From Pristionchus mayeri (lineage: Eukaryota > Nematoda > Chromadorea > Rhabditida > Neodiplogasteridae), in the NCBI GenBank assembly GCA_036245805.1, contig BTRK01000005.1, positions 30,361,469 to 30,425,468 on the forward strand: a DNA stretch of 64,000 nucleotides, given 5' to 3'. Position numbers and translations under genes: made by a program. Shown here piece by piece: positions 54,201 to 64,000 of the stretch. Positions within the stretch are counted from its first letter, which is position 1. Every line of letters begins with the position of its first letter. Under the pieces are notes generated by a model. The model worked only from the letters and a program-made list of their open reading frames with translations, searched no databases and was not told the DNA's origin.

Positions 54201-55274
54201 GGCCAGGTTGTGCGACAGTTTATAACCCTTTGGAATTTCGGAGGAATAATCAAATACGTATTTGTTTATATATTTTAGTCACCTTATCTGCCATTAGATT
54301 CATCTGAGTGAGGATTGGAGGAAGCACCGCATCTCTCTTAGATGTCCTAAAAATGTACAGGCATAAATGAATATTTTCTCAAAAATATCCGCTACCTGCC
54401 TATAAAATGTGATCTAAGTTATATTTTAAAATGTGATCTAAGTTATATTTCAAAAATAATACAAAACTCATCGACGTAATGAAAAATTATCGTTCTCGTG
54501 GTGTTTTACAGGAATAAAAGCATACTTATCAAAGAGCCCTGAGGCGAAACTCTTAGCGCTCATGAGCACTCGCGGTACGGCTGATGATTGAAAGTAGACC
54601 TGGAAGAGGTGATCTTTGATATTTTGCTTCCGGTTCTGCTCGCTCATCATTTTCTGCTACTATCTTATTTTTAGTGTTGAAAATCGAAGTAATCCCGAAT
54701 GCCTAAAGAAAAGATCGAGCACCTGACTAGGCAGCATTCTTCCATCAACGAATCCACTCTCTACGTATCTCTTGCGGAAGTGAGTGCCCTGCTTGTGTGC
54801 ATTGTCGATTCCTTGCTGTAATTAGAGATCAAAGATCAATTACTTCTATTTTTTAATTGTCGCATGCGTGAAGAGTCCTAAATTTTTATTTTTCCTTTCA
54901 ACGACCATTAAATACCAATTTCTGAAGAGTAGCTCACATCAGACAGATGCTGGTGTCCTCGAAAGAATACTTGCTCTGCGATCTCGGTGATCTTCCCCGA
55001 AGTACTCGCTCGATCGGCGTGACGAATCACCTGAGGAGTGAGATGAAGAGAGCAAACGATGGTACGGTAAGTGGATCTTGATAGCGCTTCTAAGGATCGA
55101 TTAAGCATGACGATTTCCCGGTCTACTTTTTTGAAGAAGCTTTCTAATATCAGCATAGAAAGATATTTCACAACCGACCACTTGCACAAGCAGCAACTCA
55201 TCCTCCTCCTTTGCCTTCTTCTCGTCCGTCGAGTTCGCAACAACTGTGCCCAGAATGAGCCAGAGGGGACTCAT
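51243..55274 (-). CDS. histidine acid phosphatase, membrane-anchored
   Basis: Exons read down from 55274: 55179-55274, 54938-55030, 54723-54815, 54526-54656, 54283-54346, 54075-54167, 53860-53910, 52420-52542, about 52137-52277, 52021-52077, 51902-51958, 51672-51743, 51477-51563, 51243-51398. A signal peptide (MSPLWLILGTVVANS) is followed by LLLVQVVIRHADRAS, which corresponds to the RHGxRxP catalytic motif of this superfamily but with Gly to Ala and Pro to Ser. VLMSAKSFASGLF matches the usual R-x-x-x-S-A segment. The proton-donor motif HDTN is at the start of exon 51902-51958. A hydrophobic stretch near the end (TLATCLGLTSIAVLTWL) suggests a type I membrane protein as in lysosomal acid phosphatases. 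The ATG directly follows TTTCAG, a likely trans-splice site. A complete mariner lies in the intron 52543-53859. The acceptor of the exon at 52137 is obscured by a SINE fragment. Confidence 0.88.
52278..52335 (-). mobile_element. SINE fragment beside an acceptor site
   Basis: On the minus strand, GTGAGTTCACCCGCGAGCCC and a CTTTTACCTTTACCTT tail match the B-box region and tail of the SINE at 18.1-18.3 kb, with the body deleted. The tail runs directly into phosphatase coding sequence (NWALMRRY). Confidence 0.6.
52602..53843. mobile_element. complete mariner element
   Basis: The terminal inverted repeats of about 27 bp begin TTGGGGTGTCCGGAAAGTTC at both ends and are flanked by TA (52600-52601 and 53844-53845). 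The transposase frame is uninterrupted. The element lies within an intron of the acid phosphatase gene, in the gene's orientation. Confidence 0.95.
52666..53682 (-). CDS. mariner transposase, apparently intact
   Basis: 338 aa starting MDSHLYLRAV. The N-terminal half has paired helix-turn-helix regions joined by DDQPRSGRPPS. The catalytic part shows DEKWITYDN (first Asp), LLMDNARPH (second Asp) and YSPDLSPCDYH (third Asp), the DD34D arrangement of mariner transposases. No stop or frameshift is present and the length is that of the family (about 340-350 aa). It cuts and pastes the element at TA sites. The frame can be extended to a TTG at 53694, but the ATG at 53682 fits better. Confidence 0.95.
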   Translation of the reverse strand: MDSHLYLRAVLLHYYRLGRSVKEAHSALAQSEGADAPSIPFCYKWFSRFKKGEFGLDDQPRSGRPPSLDQPLVLRTLKRKPMASVRELKKDTGTPRSTVSDILHRSGKKPKLPQVIPHDLSPEQLKNRVQVCRELLHRRSNLRWVNSIIATDEKWITYDNPVRRLQWVDADEKPTPVSKKEEHGKKELLCFFFSVLGPIYWEILAPGTSINADLFSEQLEDVAIRVPPRLLNQGKILLLMDNARPHRAKMTQKKMDELKIERIPHPPYSPDLSPCDYHSFRSLSDFCKGKKFKNRDEVVRAFVNWAVSKKPAFWKRGIETLPNRWREVVRKKGAYIGH

Positions 55275-55336
55275 CTGAAACATAATGTAAATAACAAATA
55301 TTCATTGGATGAAAGAAATTGCTAACACATAAAGAT

Positions 55337-55918
55337 ATACCGTCAAGTGTGAGTAATCCGTTCCATTTACGAAATTTTCGGAAATTTTCGGTAAAAAGCA
55401 GTAATGTCTAGCAAGCCCGTGAGAGTTGATGAATATCTGCATCCTTTGGAATTTGAATGCTTCAAGGTAGACTATAACTGGCACAACCCAAAGAAAAAAC
55501 GAAATCATCCTCTAAAGTGCTGTAATCGACGAGATGCTTTGAGGGGGTGCAGTGGTGAATTTTCTCAATTGCCTGAAATCTTGGACTTTTGATTATTTTC
55601 ATTCATTTACATGAACTATCATCATTTCATGACTCGAAAATTCCTTTTCAAGCCATCTGCAGCGGCAGAGTGGCCGATTACGGCAATTTTTAAAATACAC
55701 CAGTGCACCTCCCCAGAGTCGTTCGTCTATTTCAGCACTTTAGAGGAAGATTTCGTTTTTTCTTTGATTTGTGCCAGTTATAGTCTACCTAGAAGCATTC
55801 AAATTTCAAAGGATGCAGAAATTCATCAACTCTCATGGAAATGCCAGACCTTACTGCTTTTTACCGAAAATTTCCGAAAATTTCGGTAAATGGAACGGAT
55901 TACTCCCACTTGACGGTA
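55337..55918. repeat. foldback element just upstream of the acid phosphatase
   Basis: TACCGTCAAGTGTGAGTAAT at the left is mirrored by ATTACTCCCACTTGACGGTA at the right. Arms of about 230 bp share GGAATTTGAATGCTTC-like blocks. It starts about 60 bp upstream of the phosphatase start codon. Confidence 0.88.
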
Positions 55919-56886
55919 GGAGGTGATTGCACGAAAACAGGAAGCGAATGAACACTAATGACTGATTTACTGATAACAATTCTGATAGCGATACTCGGTT
56001 TTGCGGTTTGGCTCTCTTCACTCACACACTCCTCCATCAGACAGATAAAGAAAATAGGAAAACAAGAAGAGCGAGATAATTAGTGCACAAAGATAAGGTA
56101 AGACAGACAGGGACAGAGAAAACAAAATAGGGAAACAAGAAGAGCGAGATAATTAGTGCACAAAGATAAGGTAAGACAGACAGGGACAGAGAAAACAAAC
56201 TACAATATTTCCCATTAATTCCTCTGAGGCGTGCTGGACAAATAACAACACACATTCACTGTCACTAGAAAATCAAAAATACGCCATTATTGGAAAGATC
56301 ACAATCGAATACTTGAAAGGGATGCACAAAATATGCTCAAAAAAGTACATTATTCGTTAAAAGCGAAAGGTACGCGAAATGAGAACACATTGATGTTACT
56401 CTCACTGTTCGCTCACTTCCAATGCATAATCAAGCGTTCAGGACTGAAAATACTTTCGACTTCAAGGAGGATAGTGATTCAGGGCAAGAGAATGCTCGAA
56501 ACTTGGAAGAGAAAAGAAAAAGAGCAAACGCGCATTTCGCCATTGAGTTGAAAGGAGAAAGATGGCAGAACTCCCCGCTCTACTCGTTTTGCACGCTCTC
56601 TCATCTTTGTTTGCACTATTACGAATTGTGCTAAGATAGTTGCTATCAGCCAGCATATCAATTGCAAAAGCAAATACGCGCTCACAAATTCAATAAGAGG
56701 AAGAGGGAAGATGGGCGAAGTACCCCTGCGCTCTCTCTCACATGCGTTTTCCTCCTCTAGCCGTCTGTCGTCTCTCCATTCCCCATGCTCTCTACTTCAT
56801 AGACACGGCACACTTCACTCACATTGCCTCCGTCTGTGAAATGCGCACAATTCGGCACAAAAAGGCACGCGAACAGGAAAAGATAA
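55919..56886. other. intergenic with a 73-bp tandem repeat
   Basis: Apart from the tandem repeat no structure or gene is evident. Several short frames overlap on both strands. Confidence 0.35.
56051..56197. repeat. tandem duplication, two copies of 73 bp
   Basis: A unit starting AAAATAGG and containing GCGAGATAATTAGTGCACAA occurs at 56051 and again at 56124 with only one or two differences. Confidence 0.9.
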
Positions 56887-58181
56887 CACGGATATCCTGT
56901 AAAAATGCAGGAAAATGAGACCCTATTGCGACAGAAAAATATTTTGGGTCATGGATTTCGCTGAAAACGAAAGGACTGACCAAAGTGAGGATGGGGAACA
57001 CGTCTATCAACTTCGTTTTTCAAAATTTGCATATTTTGACCTACCACTTTGGAAGACTGTATTTCGGTCAATTTTTGACATGCAACGATCGAATTTTTTC
57101 CATTCGACGCGCATTCAGGTAACCTACAAATAAGTTCAGTTATGCTAAGTGTATAAATTACACCTTTACATCGTTTTCCTCAAAAAACTGATTTAACGAT
57201 CGTGATCTACCTTTCATGATGACAAATTCTCGATTTTTATCTTAGATTCGGATTCCCCACCCCCAGAATTAGGATGCGTACCTAGTTCATTGGTCATAAC
57301 ACGGGTCTTATCATATCGCCACTCAGTAGGCAGAATGAGAACTTGGTCTATTTTTTTGGATGAAACAGTTTTCGGCGTGTATCTCACTTACTGATCATGC
57401 AAATTTGCAAAGTAAGACTACAAAGCGATAGCTCTAGAGCAGGTCTCCAATAATGACTAAGCGGTCCAAGACGCCAAAGTTGGCCGTTTTCGAGATACGA
57501 CGTGAAAACGAATTTAGTAGAACACCGTGGAAGATCAGAGGACTCGCTCCACTGTAAATGGGTGGCAGAGCTTTTCACGCCGTATCTCGAAAACGGCCAA
57601 CTGTGGCGTCTTGGACCGCTTAGTCATTATTGGAGACCTGCTCTAGAGCTATCGCTTAGTAGTCTTACTTTGCAAATTTGCATGATCAGTAAGTGAGATA
57701 CACGCCGAAAACTGTTTCATCCAAAAAAATAGACCAAGTTCTCATTCTGCCTACTGAGTGGCGATATGATAAGCCCCGTGTTATGACCAATGAAATAGGT
57801 ACGCACCCTAATTCTGGGGTCTGGAATCCGAGTCAAAGATAAAAATCGAGTTTGTCATCATGAAAGGTCGATCACGATCGTTAAATCAGTTTTTTGAGGA
57901 AAACGATGTAAAGGTGTAATTTATACACTTAGCATAACTGAACTTATTTGTAGGTTACCTGAATGCGCGTCGAATGGAAAAAATTCGATCGTTGCATGTC
58001 AAAAATTGACCGAAATACAGTCTTCCAAAGTGGTAGGTCAAAATATGCAAATTTTGAAAAACGAAGTTGATAGACGTGTTCCCCATCCTCACTTTGGTCA
58101 GTCCTTTCGTTTTCAGCGAAATCCATGGCCCAAAATATTTTTCTGGCGCATCCATTCCTGCATTATTACAGGAGATCCGTG
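56887..58181. repeat. large palindrome with arms of about 640 bp
   Basis: CACGGATATCCTGTAA at the left is mirrored by TTACAGGAGATCCGTG at the right. Pairing is high throughout, and the small frames near 57.4-57.6 kb and 56.9/58.1 kb occur as inverted copies. The centre is near 57535. No gene is supported. Confidence 0.9.
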
Positions 58182-58232
58182 ATAACCAAACAGTCCTTTA
58201 TCATAAAACTTCAACAGGAAATGGAAAATTAT

Positions 58233-60604
58233 TCACAACACCCTAAGAACCCCGTCGAACAAGACAATCATCGGGGCTTGCTCCCTAGAGGAGACCACAG
58301 TCCGAGTGCTCATGAGTCTGGGTCCACGATGGTTCCGATGGTCGTGGTACGGGCGGAATGGGGTTGGTTCGGGTCCGAACCCGACCCCGTACTGATTGGG
58401 CGCTCGTGATCCAGAATCCAGTCCAGATCCGGTTCCATAATTAGGAGGCCGTGGCACGATTGAGGCTTGCACTGCCGAGCCATATCCCGGTCGTGGTTGG
58501 CCAGATCCGTAATAGTCAGAACCAGAACCGGAGTTTGGTGGAGAGCCATAGTTCTCCGATCCGGAACCGTAGTTCTGCCCGTACCGAGGAGTTGGCGGGG
58601 GACTCGAGTAGCCAGAGTTCTGAATCTCGTAGGATGGTTGCTCCGGCTTTCCGTATTCGACTGGAGGCGCGTTGTAGATGATAGGAAGCAGTTGCTGCGG
58701 TTGCTGCGAGTAGGACGAGGCACCACTACCGTAGTTGGTGGCACTATAGAGTCCGGGGGCGGGGCCATAAGTGTTGGGGCTGGGGCAAGAACAGCGACCG
58801 GGCACTCCATCGGGTCCACGTGGGCCGTGCTGAAAAGTCAAATGTAGAGAAGATTACAGGGATGGAATAAAAAAGTGGAATTAGTGCAAATTAATACCTG
58901 CCCATGGAATCCGTCCCTTCCTCTCCTGCCGGGATGTCCCGGACAACCTTGATCGCCCGGTGGTCCCTGATGGGATATATTTTAAATTCAAACAGTACCC
59001 ATAACCGCTTTCCATTTAGCTTTTCGATAAGCTGAAATGTGACAAAGTGGATTAAGTGGAGATAACGTGGTATTGTTTCCCTACCTGAAATACATAATTT
59101 CACCTGTATTCCAGGTCTTCCCGGAGTTCCCGTTGCTCCCTTCGCTCCCTTTGCGCCAGATCTTCCCGGTCTTCCTAAATAAATAGGTTTTCCTAAACTA
59201 TGATCCCCCCTTGTAATCGATCACGATAATCTACCGTACCTGGTATTCCTGGTCCGTAGATGTAGCGGTAGGTCACTTTCTGGGCGTGGTAGGGCAAGAT
59301 TTCAGGAGCTCCGGGCGGGCCCCTTGGGCCAGGTGGTCCAACATTTCCTGGAGGGCCCACAGGACCTGGCGCGCCTTGCACGGTCACGGTGGGACAGTAG
59401 CCGGGAGGGCCAGGCGGTCCCGGGGGTCCAGGTGGACCTGGCACTGGTGACTGTGGGAGATACTGCTGTTGTTGCTGTGCTCCGCAGCTGCATTGCCGCT
59501 GCGGTTGCTGCTGCTTCTGGGGAACACCGGTGCAGCCTAAGTGGGAGATTGTAGGATGGTTATTCTGTTTGTTAACGGAATTATTCGAGAGAGAGAGACG
59601 ATTATTGACGCAATATTTTATTGATTCAAACTGGCAGTCTTACCACAAGATGATTGCGTAGTTGTCTGAGTAATTTGTTGCTGGAAAGTGCTTGAGCATC
59701 CGTTCTGAGGCAGAGGCCGTACTTGAATGAGATTTTGAGGTACCGACTGAAATATTATAAAACAATTCGCCCATATCAAAAATGGAAAACCTGTCGATAC
59801 TGCCCTTGCTGAGGCTGCTGCAGCTGTTGCTGCGGAGGATACTGATTCCCATATGGCTGTTGACTGGGCTGACTCGCGTAGCTGTGCTGAAATCTTGAAT
59901 TGTAATGTTATCGAGTGATTATCGGTGAGTTTCATCGCACGCTCATTCGTATTCCATTTTTATCAATGACTATATTTTTCTTCAAAATGATACCTGCACT
60001 GCATTCCGTCTTCTTCTTTCCGTATAACCTTGTTGTTGCTGCTGCGGCCGCACGTTCAGATAGGGCTGCTCAGAATGCGTGCCATAACCAGAGACAGGGG
60101 GCTGTAATAGAACTAAAGGATGCCTATTGTAAGATTGCAAATTAAAGTTGGTTACCTGAAAGCCGTTCGGGAAGGATGGCTGTCCGGGAGTTCCGGGGAA
60201 TCCAGGTGGACCTGGTGGACCGGGAGGGCACGCTGTGGATGGCATCAGGGGACATACTACAAAGTGTTCTCAGAATTTGGTTTCCTCCTCTGGACCAAGG
60301 TCTTACTTCTATTATTTAGGATGGTGAGCTATGAATAGGAAAGTTACTGAAACTTCCTACCACACTGCCGGGGCGGGTAGGCATTTCTCGGCCATCTCCC
60401 AGTGTGGTGAAAATGAGAGGCGAGAGAGAAATCCTGAGATGGCACTTTACTTTCTATCCAATGCTGACTTGCTTGATGAGTAAAGGCCTCGGCAGAGACA
60501 CCCTTTTACAAATACTATGTGGAATAGCTTACGTGAGATTCCATGAGCATCTCATTCGCTTCGATGTACCACTCATCGAGTTCGTTGTCGAGCATCTTGA
60601 ACAT
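58233..60604 (-). CDS. large cuticle collagen, 5' part outside the window
   Basis: Exons read down from 60604: 60533-60604, 60361-60433, 60156-60256, 59994-60101, 59791-59886, 59644-59746, 59240-59536, 59104-59174, 58898-58966, 58233-58829 (1587 nt, 528 codons plus stop so far). The first segment ([20 protein letters not shown]) resembles the conserved N-terminal region of nematode cuticle collagens. Gly-X-Y blocks follow: [69 protein letters not shown]. They are bounded by Cys residues and separated by Gln-rich segments. ERRRRN near 60010 could be a furin-type site. The C terminus is long and Tyr/Gly/Ser/Pro-rich, ending at 58233. The family forms the extracellular cuticle after trimer assembly. 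The missing first exon(s) must lie beyond the LINE inserted upstream. Confidence 0.88.
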
Positions 60605-60796
60605 CTGACATGGTTTATTTTAGCATCTAATGGTTTTGCATCATTTCATAGAGGAGGAAATTTGCAAACTATATATATATTTATGCTATTTCGTACGAAA
60701 TAACGTGAGATAACATTAAAAATAGAACAGGAAAATGAATGACGATGAGAATCACTGGTTAATGACAGGATAAAAGGGTCATGGAGTCAGGAGGAC

Positions 60797-63210
60797 CTAT
60801 TCAGGGGAACTGGTTTCATTCTCGGTGTTTACTAAAAGCCTTGCCGCTCTTGGAAAGAAGCTATTGTGTCTGTAGTTATGATTCGATCCAGGGTTGTTGA
60901 AGTTCATGCCGTTTCGCGTGTAGTAAATTTTGAAATAATGTTGTTTTCGGTTGGATATACTATATTTGCCTCGTATGAGATTTGTGGCTACTCTTACATC
61001 AATCGTTATTCTACGCTTCTCTAGGGACTCAATGCCTAGTTTCTTATTGCGGTCGAAAGCGGTAGGCATATTTTCCCAAGTATGATCAAAACAGCGCATA
61101 AATAAGCGTCGCGTGAAGTAGTTTTGTACCTTTTCGAGTTCCTTTTTATCCTTGTTTTGGTAAGGGTTGAAGACGGAGGAAGCGCTTTCTAAAATCGGTC
61201 TAATGTACATTGAGTACGTTTTGAGAAGTACTTCTATATTTTTGGTTCGTAAAGCTCTTAGGATAGTGTGACAGGTAGTTTTGGCCTTAATGGATATGGT
61301 AGTGCAATGATCGGAGAAAAAGAGGTTTTTCTGGATAACAAAACCGAGGTCTTTCACTGTTTGTTTTTGTTCCAGAGTACTGGTTCCTATGGTATATGTT
61401 CGCATTGTATTTGCTCTGCCTAGATGCAATGAGTTGCACTTATGTGCAGCAAGAGGAAGTTGCCATTTTTCTGACCAGTGCACGATAGTGTCAATCGCAG
61501 CTTGTAATGGGGCAGATGAATTTCCCTTCCTAAAGGACCGATATATTTTTATATCATCAGCATACATTCTTGCAACTACGCCATGGTTTTGCACTAGAGT
61601 GGTAATTTCTGAAGTGTAAATAAGGAAAAGTAAGGGACCAATGACTGAGCCCTGTGGGACGCCGCTAGTTACAGGCATTGATGTAGAGAGTACATCTTTT
61701 ACTCGCACTTGGAATGATCTATCTGTGAGATATCCTGTAATCCATTTGATTGTGTTTTCTGAGAGACCTATTGTGCTAAGCTTGAGTTTTAGCTTGGGGT
61801 GGGAGACTCTATCAAAAGCTTTTGCGAAATCAAAGTAGATAACGTCAACTGGTTTCCCATCACTAATCGAGGATGTCCAGTGTTCGAGAACTTCTAGCAT
61901 TTGGAGCTCACGCGACCGTTTCTTGCGGAATCCATATTGCTCATCGGGGAAAATTTCTAATTGCTCACAATGGGTGATAATGGATTTGCACAAAATTCGC
62001 TCAAAGACTCGACAGAAGAAAGAGGTAATTGAGATGGGTCTGTAATTTAGGGGATTGGAGAAGGGGGGTGATTTCTTAACGGGGGTTACGATGGAATGTC
62101 GCCAATGTGAGGGAACGGTCCCAGATTGGTAGGAGTTCCTAAAGATGATTTCGAGGGCTTCGGAAATTGGTACGGCAATTCGTTTAATGAAGGTGAGGTC
62201 AATGTTCTCTGGGGTTTTACAGGAGGAGCGTTTCCATTTCTCAATGATGGCTCAGATTTCATGTCTAAGAAATTGGGGTTCTTCGTATGTACCAAGCTGA
62301 GGTAGGGCTCCAGTATTGGGCAGTTTTCCGTCATCGACGGTGAATACCAGGCTTGAAAACGTTTTCCTAATAGTCGCTCAATATGAGGGGGAAGTTTCCC
62401 ATGAGATAGGCTCACTTTGGTCCAAGGAACATGGGTGTCTATTGATTTTTGAATGACACTAATCAAGAGGTCGTACATGAGATCCACATTTGCTATTTTA
62501 GAAAATGCGCTTGTCCAATCGATGTTTGCTAATTGAGAATTAATTAGGTCGTAGTCAGCATTTCTGTAGTTTTTCGAAAGGGGGACCCACTTCAGTTTGG
62601 GAGATGAGACCGGGATGGTTGCATAGTAGTAAATCAAGAATATTTTCTTTTCTGGTGGGTTGTTGGACAAACTGGGCTAGTTTGGCTGAGCTACAGAGGT
62701 CAAGGAATGATTGCGAGGAGGGGATAATCGATTTCGGTTGAGTTGCGGGATGTATTGACCAGTCAATATCAGGGAGATTGAAATCGCCTGTGACTATTGT
62801 AGGTTGAGGGCAAGAGCAAAGGTCAAGTATTGATTTGGAAAGGGAAGCAGTTTGTATCGTACTCGCTTTGGGGCTACGGTAGGCGCATACAATCCTAATT
62901 AAGTCGCCGTTTATGTCAATATCTACTGCTAATAGCTCGTGGGAATCAGGTACCGTCTCATCAGCAATCTGTGCTGCACTTATGGACGAGTGTAGAATGA
63001 TCGCAACACCACCACCTCTAGAGTTTCTATCTCTTCTGAACACATTGTAGTACTGATCGTAGTCACCTAACAGAAGCGAGTTAAGGAATGATGGAGAGAG
63101 CCATGTCTCTGTGAGGCAAATCATAGCATACTTTTTTGAAAGGGTTTGCGAGAGATATTGTAGTTTGTTTTGGATAGAGCGGCAGTTGGCTAATATTGCA
63201 GAGAAAGAAA
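60797..63210 (-). pseudogene. LINE ORF2 with frameshifts
   Basis: Read downward: endonuclease motifs LTETWLS, RNSRGGGVAI and TGDFNLPDIDW in a frame to about 62600. A linker follows in a second frame to about 62110. The reverse transcriptase then occupies another frame with LNYRPISI, QYGFRKKRS, DFAKAFDRVSHP, SGVPQGSVIGP and YADDIKIY, to a stop at 60797. At least two frameshifts prevent a full protein. Confidence 0.85.
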
Positions 63211-63246
63211 GTGAGTGTCTGTCTGAGTGATGTTTGGGCCGGTGAA

Positions 63247-64000
63247 TTAATACCAGTTTCCCTGGGTGCCGAAGTTGGGAGGAATGCCATACTGAGAAAT
63301 GTGTGAGATGAAGGGATTGGAATATGAATACTGATTGGGGAAGGGATTCAAGGGGATGGGGTTGAAGAATGGGGGAGGAGGGGCTCCGTATCTATTGCGA
63401 GTGTTCTGGGGAAGAAAGGGGGGACTCTGGCGAGGAGGAGGGATTGGATTGGGTGGTTCTGGCGAGGACGAGTATTCAGGTTGTTTGGACCACGGTTCGT
63501 TGCGGATGAGAAGACCGAGTCGCGTCTGCTTCTCGCACGGTTTCTCGAGGGAATTCCGACGGTCTGGGGAAGGGTCTGGCTTCGGGGTACGGTAGGAATG
63601 GAGGAAGGGGACGGCTCGGGTCCGTTTCTTCCGCATCCTCGTCCGGGTATCTTCCGGCGAGCGTCATCCTTGTCAGCATAAGATGGGCGGATGTAGACAT
63701 CCTTGAAGGACGAGTCGCGAGAGATTCTATTTGCATTCTTGACCAGAAGAGCCACGTGTTTACGAGTCGGTAGAATGACTTTCGTCAGACGGCAGTGGGG
63801 GGAGTTAACGTCTGCAGGGGGCATCCTGTATACGGAAACGGGAAGGCAGGGGAAACCAGCCAGGGCAGTGAGCTCCACTACCTGGTTGTAATCTCTCTGG
63901 ACCTGCTTCAACGGACTGAGGGAGGAATCCACAGGGAGGCGAGCAATAACTACGCTCCTCTCGAGGTCAGATGAGGTCTCATTTGAGGGTGACGGGATGG
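63247..64000 (-). pseudogene. LINE ORF1, partial
   Basis: A frame from 63932 encodes LPVSVYRMPPADVNSPHCRL and DVYIRPSYADKDDARRK, comparable with TVFRMGAK and GVFIRPSLTKAEREQ of the ORF1 at 11.4 kb. It switches frame near 63600 into a Pro-rich tail. It is cut by the window edge. Confidence 0.7.

Larger units (their letters stand above)
60670..64000 (-). mobile_element. second CR1-like LINE, 5' end outside the window
   Basis: The 3' end is near 60670, with a TA-repeat tail and the palindrome TATTTCGTACGAAATA. The element continues past the right edge. It is distinct from the LINE at 11-15 kb but similar in organisation. A truncated copy lies at 34.7-35.2 kb. Confidence 0.87.

Noticed and set aside
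58310..58847. Long frames on both strands opposite or out of frame with the collagen tail
   Set aside because: Biased repetitive codons keep several frames open; only the frame that continues the Gly-X-Y exons fits the splice phases.

Overview
The window is nuclear DNA from a nematode, and I read it as a Pristionchus-like diplogastrid. That placement is an impression and was not tested. The support is many 40-100 bp introns ending in TTTCAG, possible spliced-leader acceptors just upstream of start codons, an hmt-1-type half transporter, a cuticle collagen and CR1/RTE-type LINEs. All gene models were built by hand from splice sites. Most were checked by exon phase, and every model I call firm sums to a multiple of three.

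Layout. 0-3.7 kb: a mariner-like transposase remnant, a foldback element, and a duplicated promoter region. 3.8-9.1 kb (+): a 21-exon ABCB6/HMT-1 half transporter. 9.6-10.5 kb (+): a small tail-anchored PB1 protein. 11.1-15.1 kb (+): a nearly full-length CR1-like LINE. 15.9-17.2 kb (-): a RING-finger gene. 17.8-18.8 kb: a palindrome holding tRNA-derived sequences. 18.9-21.3 kb (+): a broken copy of the RING gene. 21.6-22.6 kb (+): a second tail-anchored PB1 gene. 23.2-26.8 kb (+): an unrecognised acidic protein. 27.3-31.6 kb (-): a 20-exon gene encoding two tandem T-box domains, a PB1 domain and a long C-terminal region. 32.4-33.0 kb (+): a small secreted Cys-rich protein. 33.3-36.2 kb (-), 38.1-40.0 kb (+) and 41.1-42.0 kb (+, broken): PB1 plus C-terminal-region genes without T-box. 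46.3-50.8 kb (+): a divergent member of that family whose last intron is packed with nested foldback elements. 51.2-55.3 kb (-): a histidine acid phosphatase with an intact mariner in one intron. 56.9-58.2 kb: a large palindrome. 58.2-60.6 kb (-): a large cuticle collagen whose 5' end lies beyond a second LINE (60.7-64.0 kb, -).

The most interesting content is the PB1 family. Two T-box DNA-binding domains are joined to a PB1 interaction domain and a C-terminal region shared with neighbouring non-T-box genes. The tail-anchored genes, the two intact PB1/C-terminal genes and the T-box fusion share a spaced set of upstream motifs, about 140 bp from first to last. Because PB1 domains pair with each other, a working hypothesis is that the membrane-anchored PB1 proteins, the PB1/C-terminal proteins and the T-box/PB1 protein form one co-expressed interaction network. 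The expression and binding parts of this are inference.

Mobile DNA dominates the rest: at least eight foldback palindromes, two CR1-like LINEs plus truncated copies, an RTE-like remnant, mariners and tRNA-derived SINE pieces. Most lie inside introns of the genes above.
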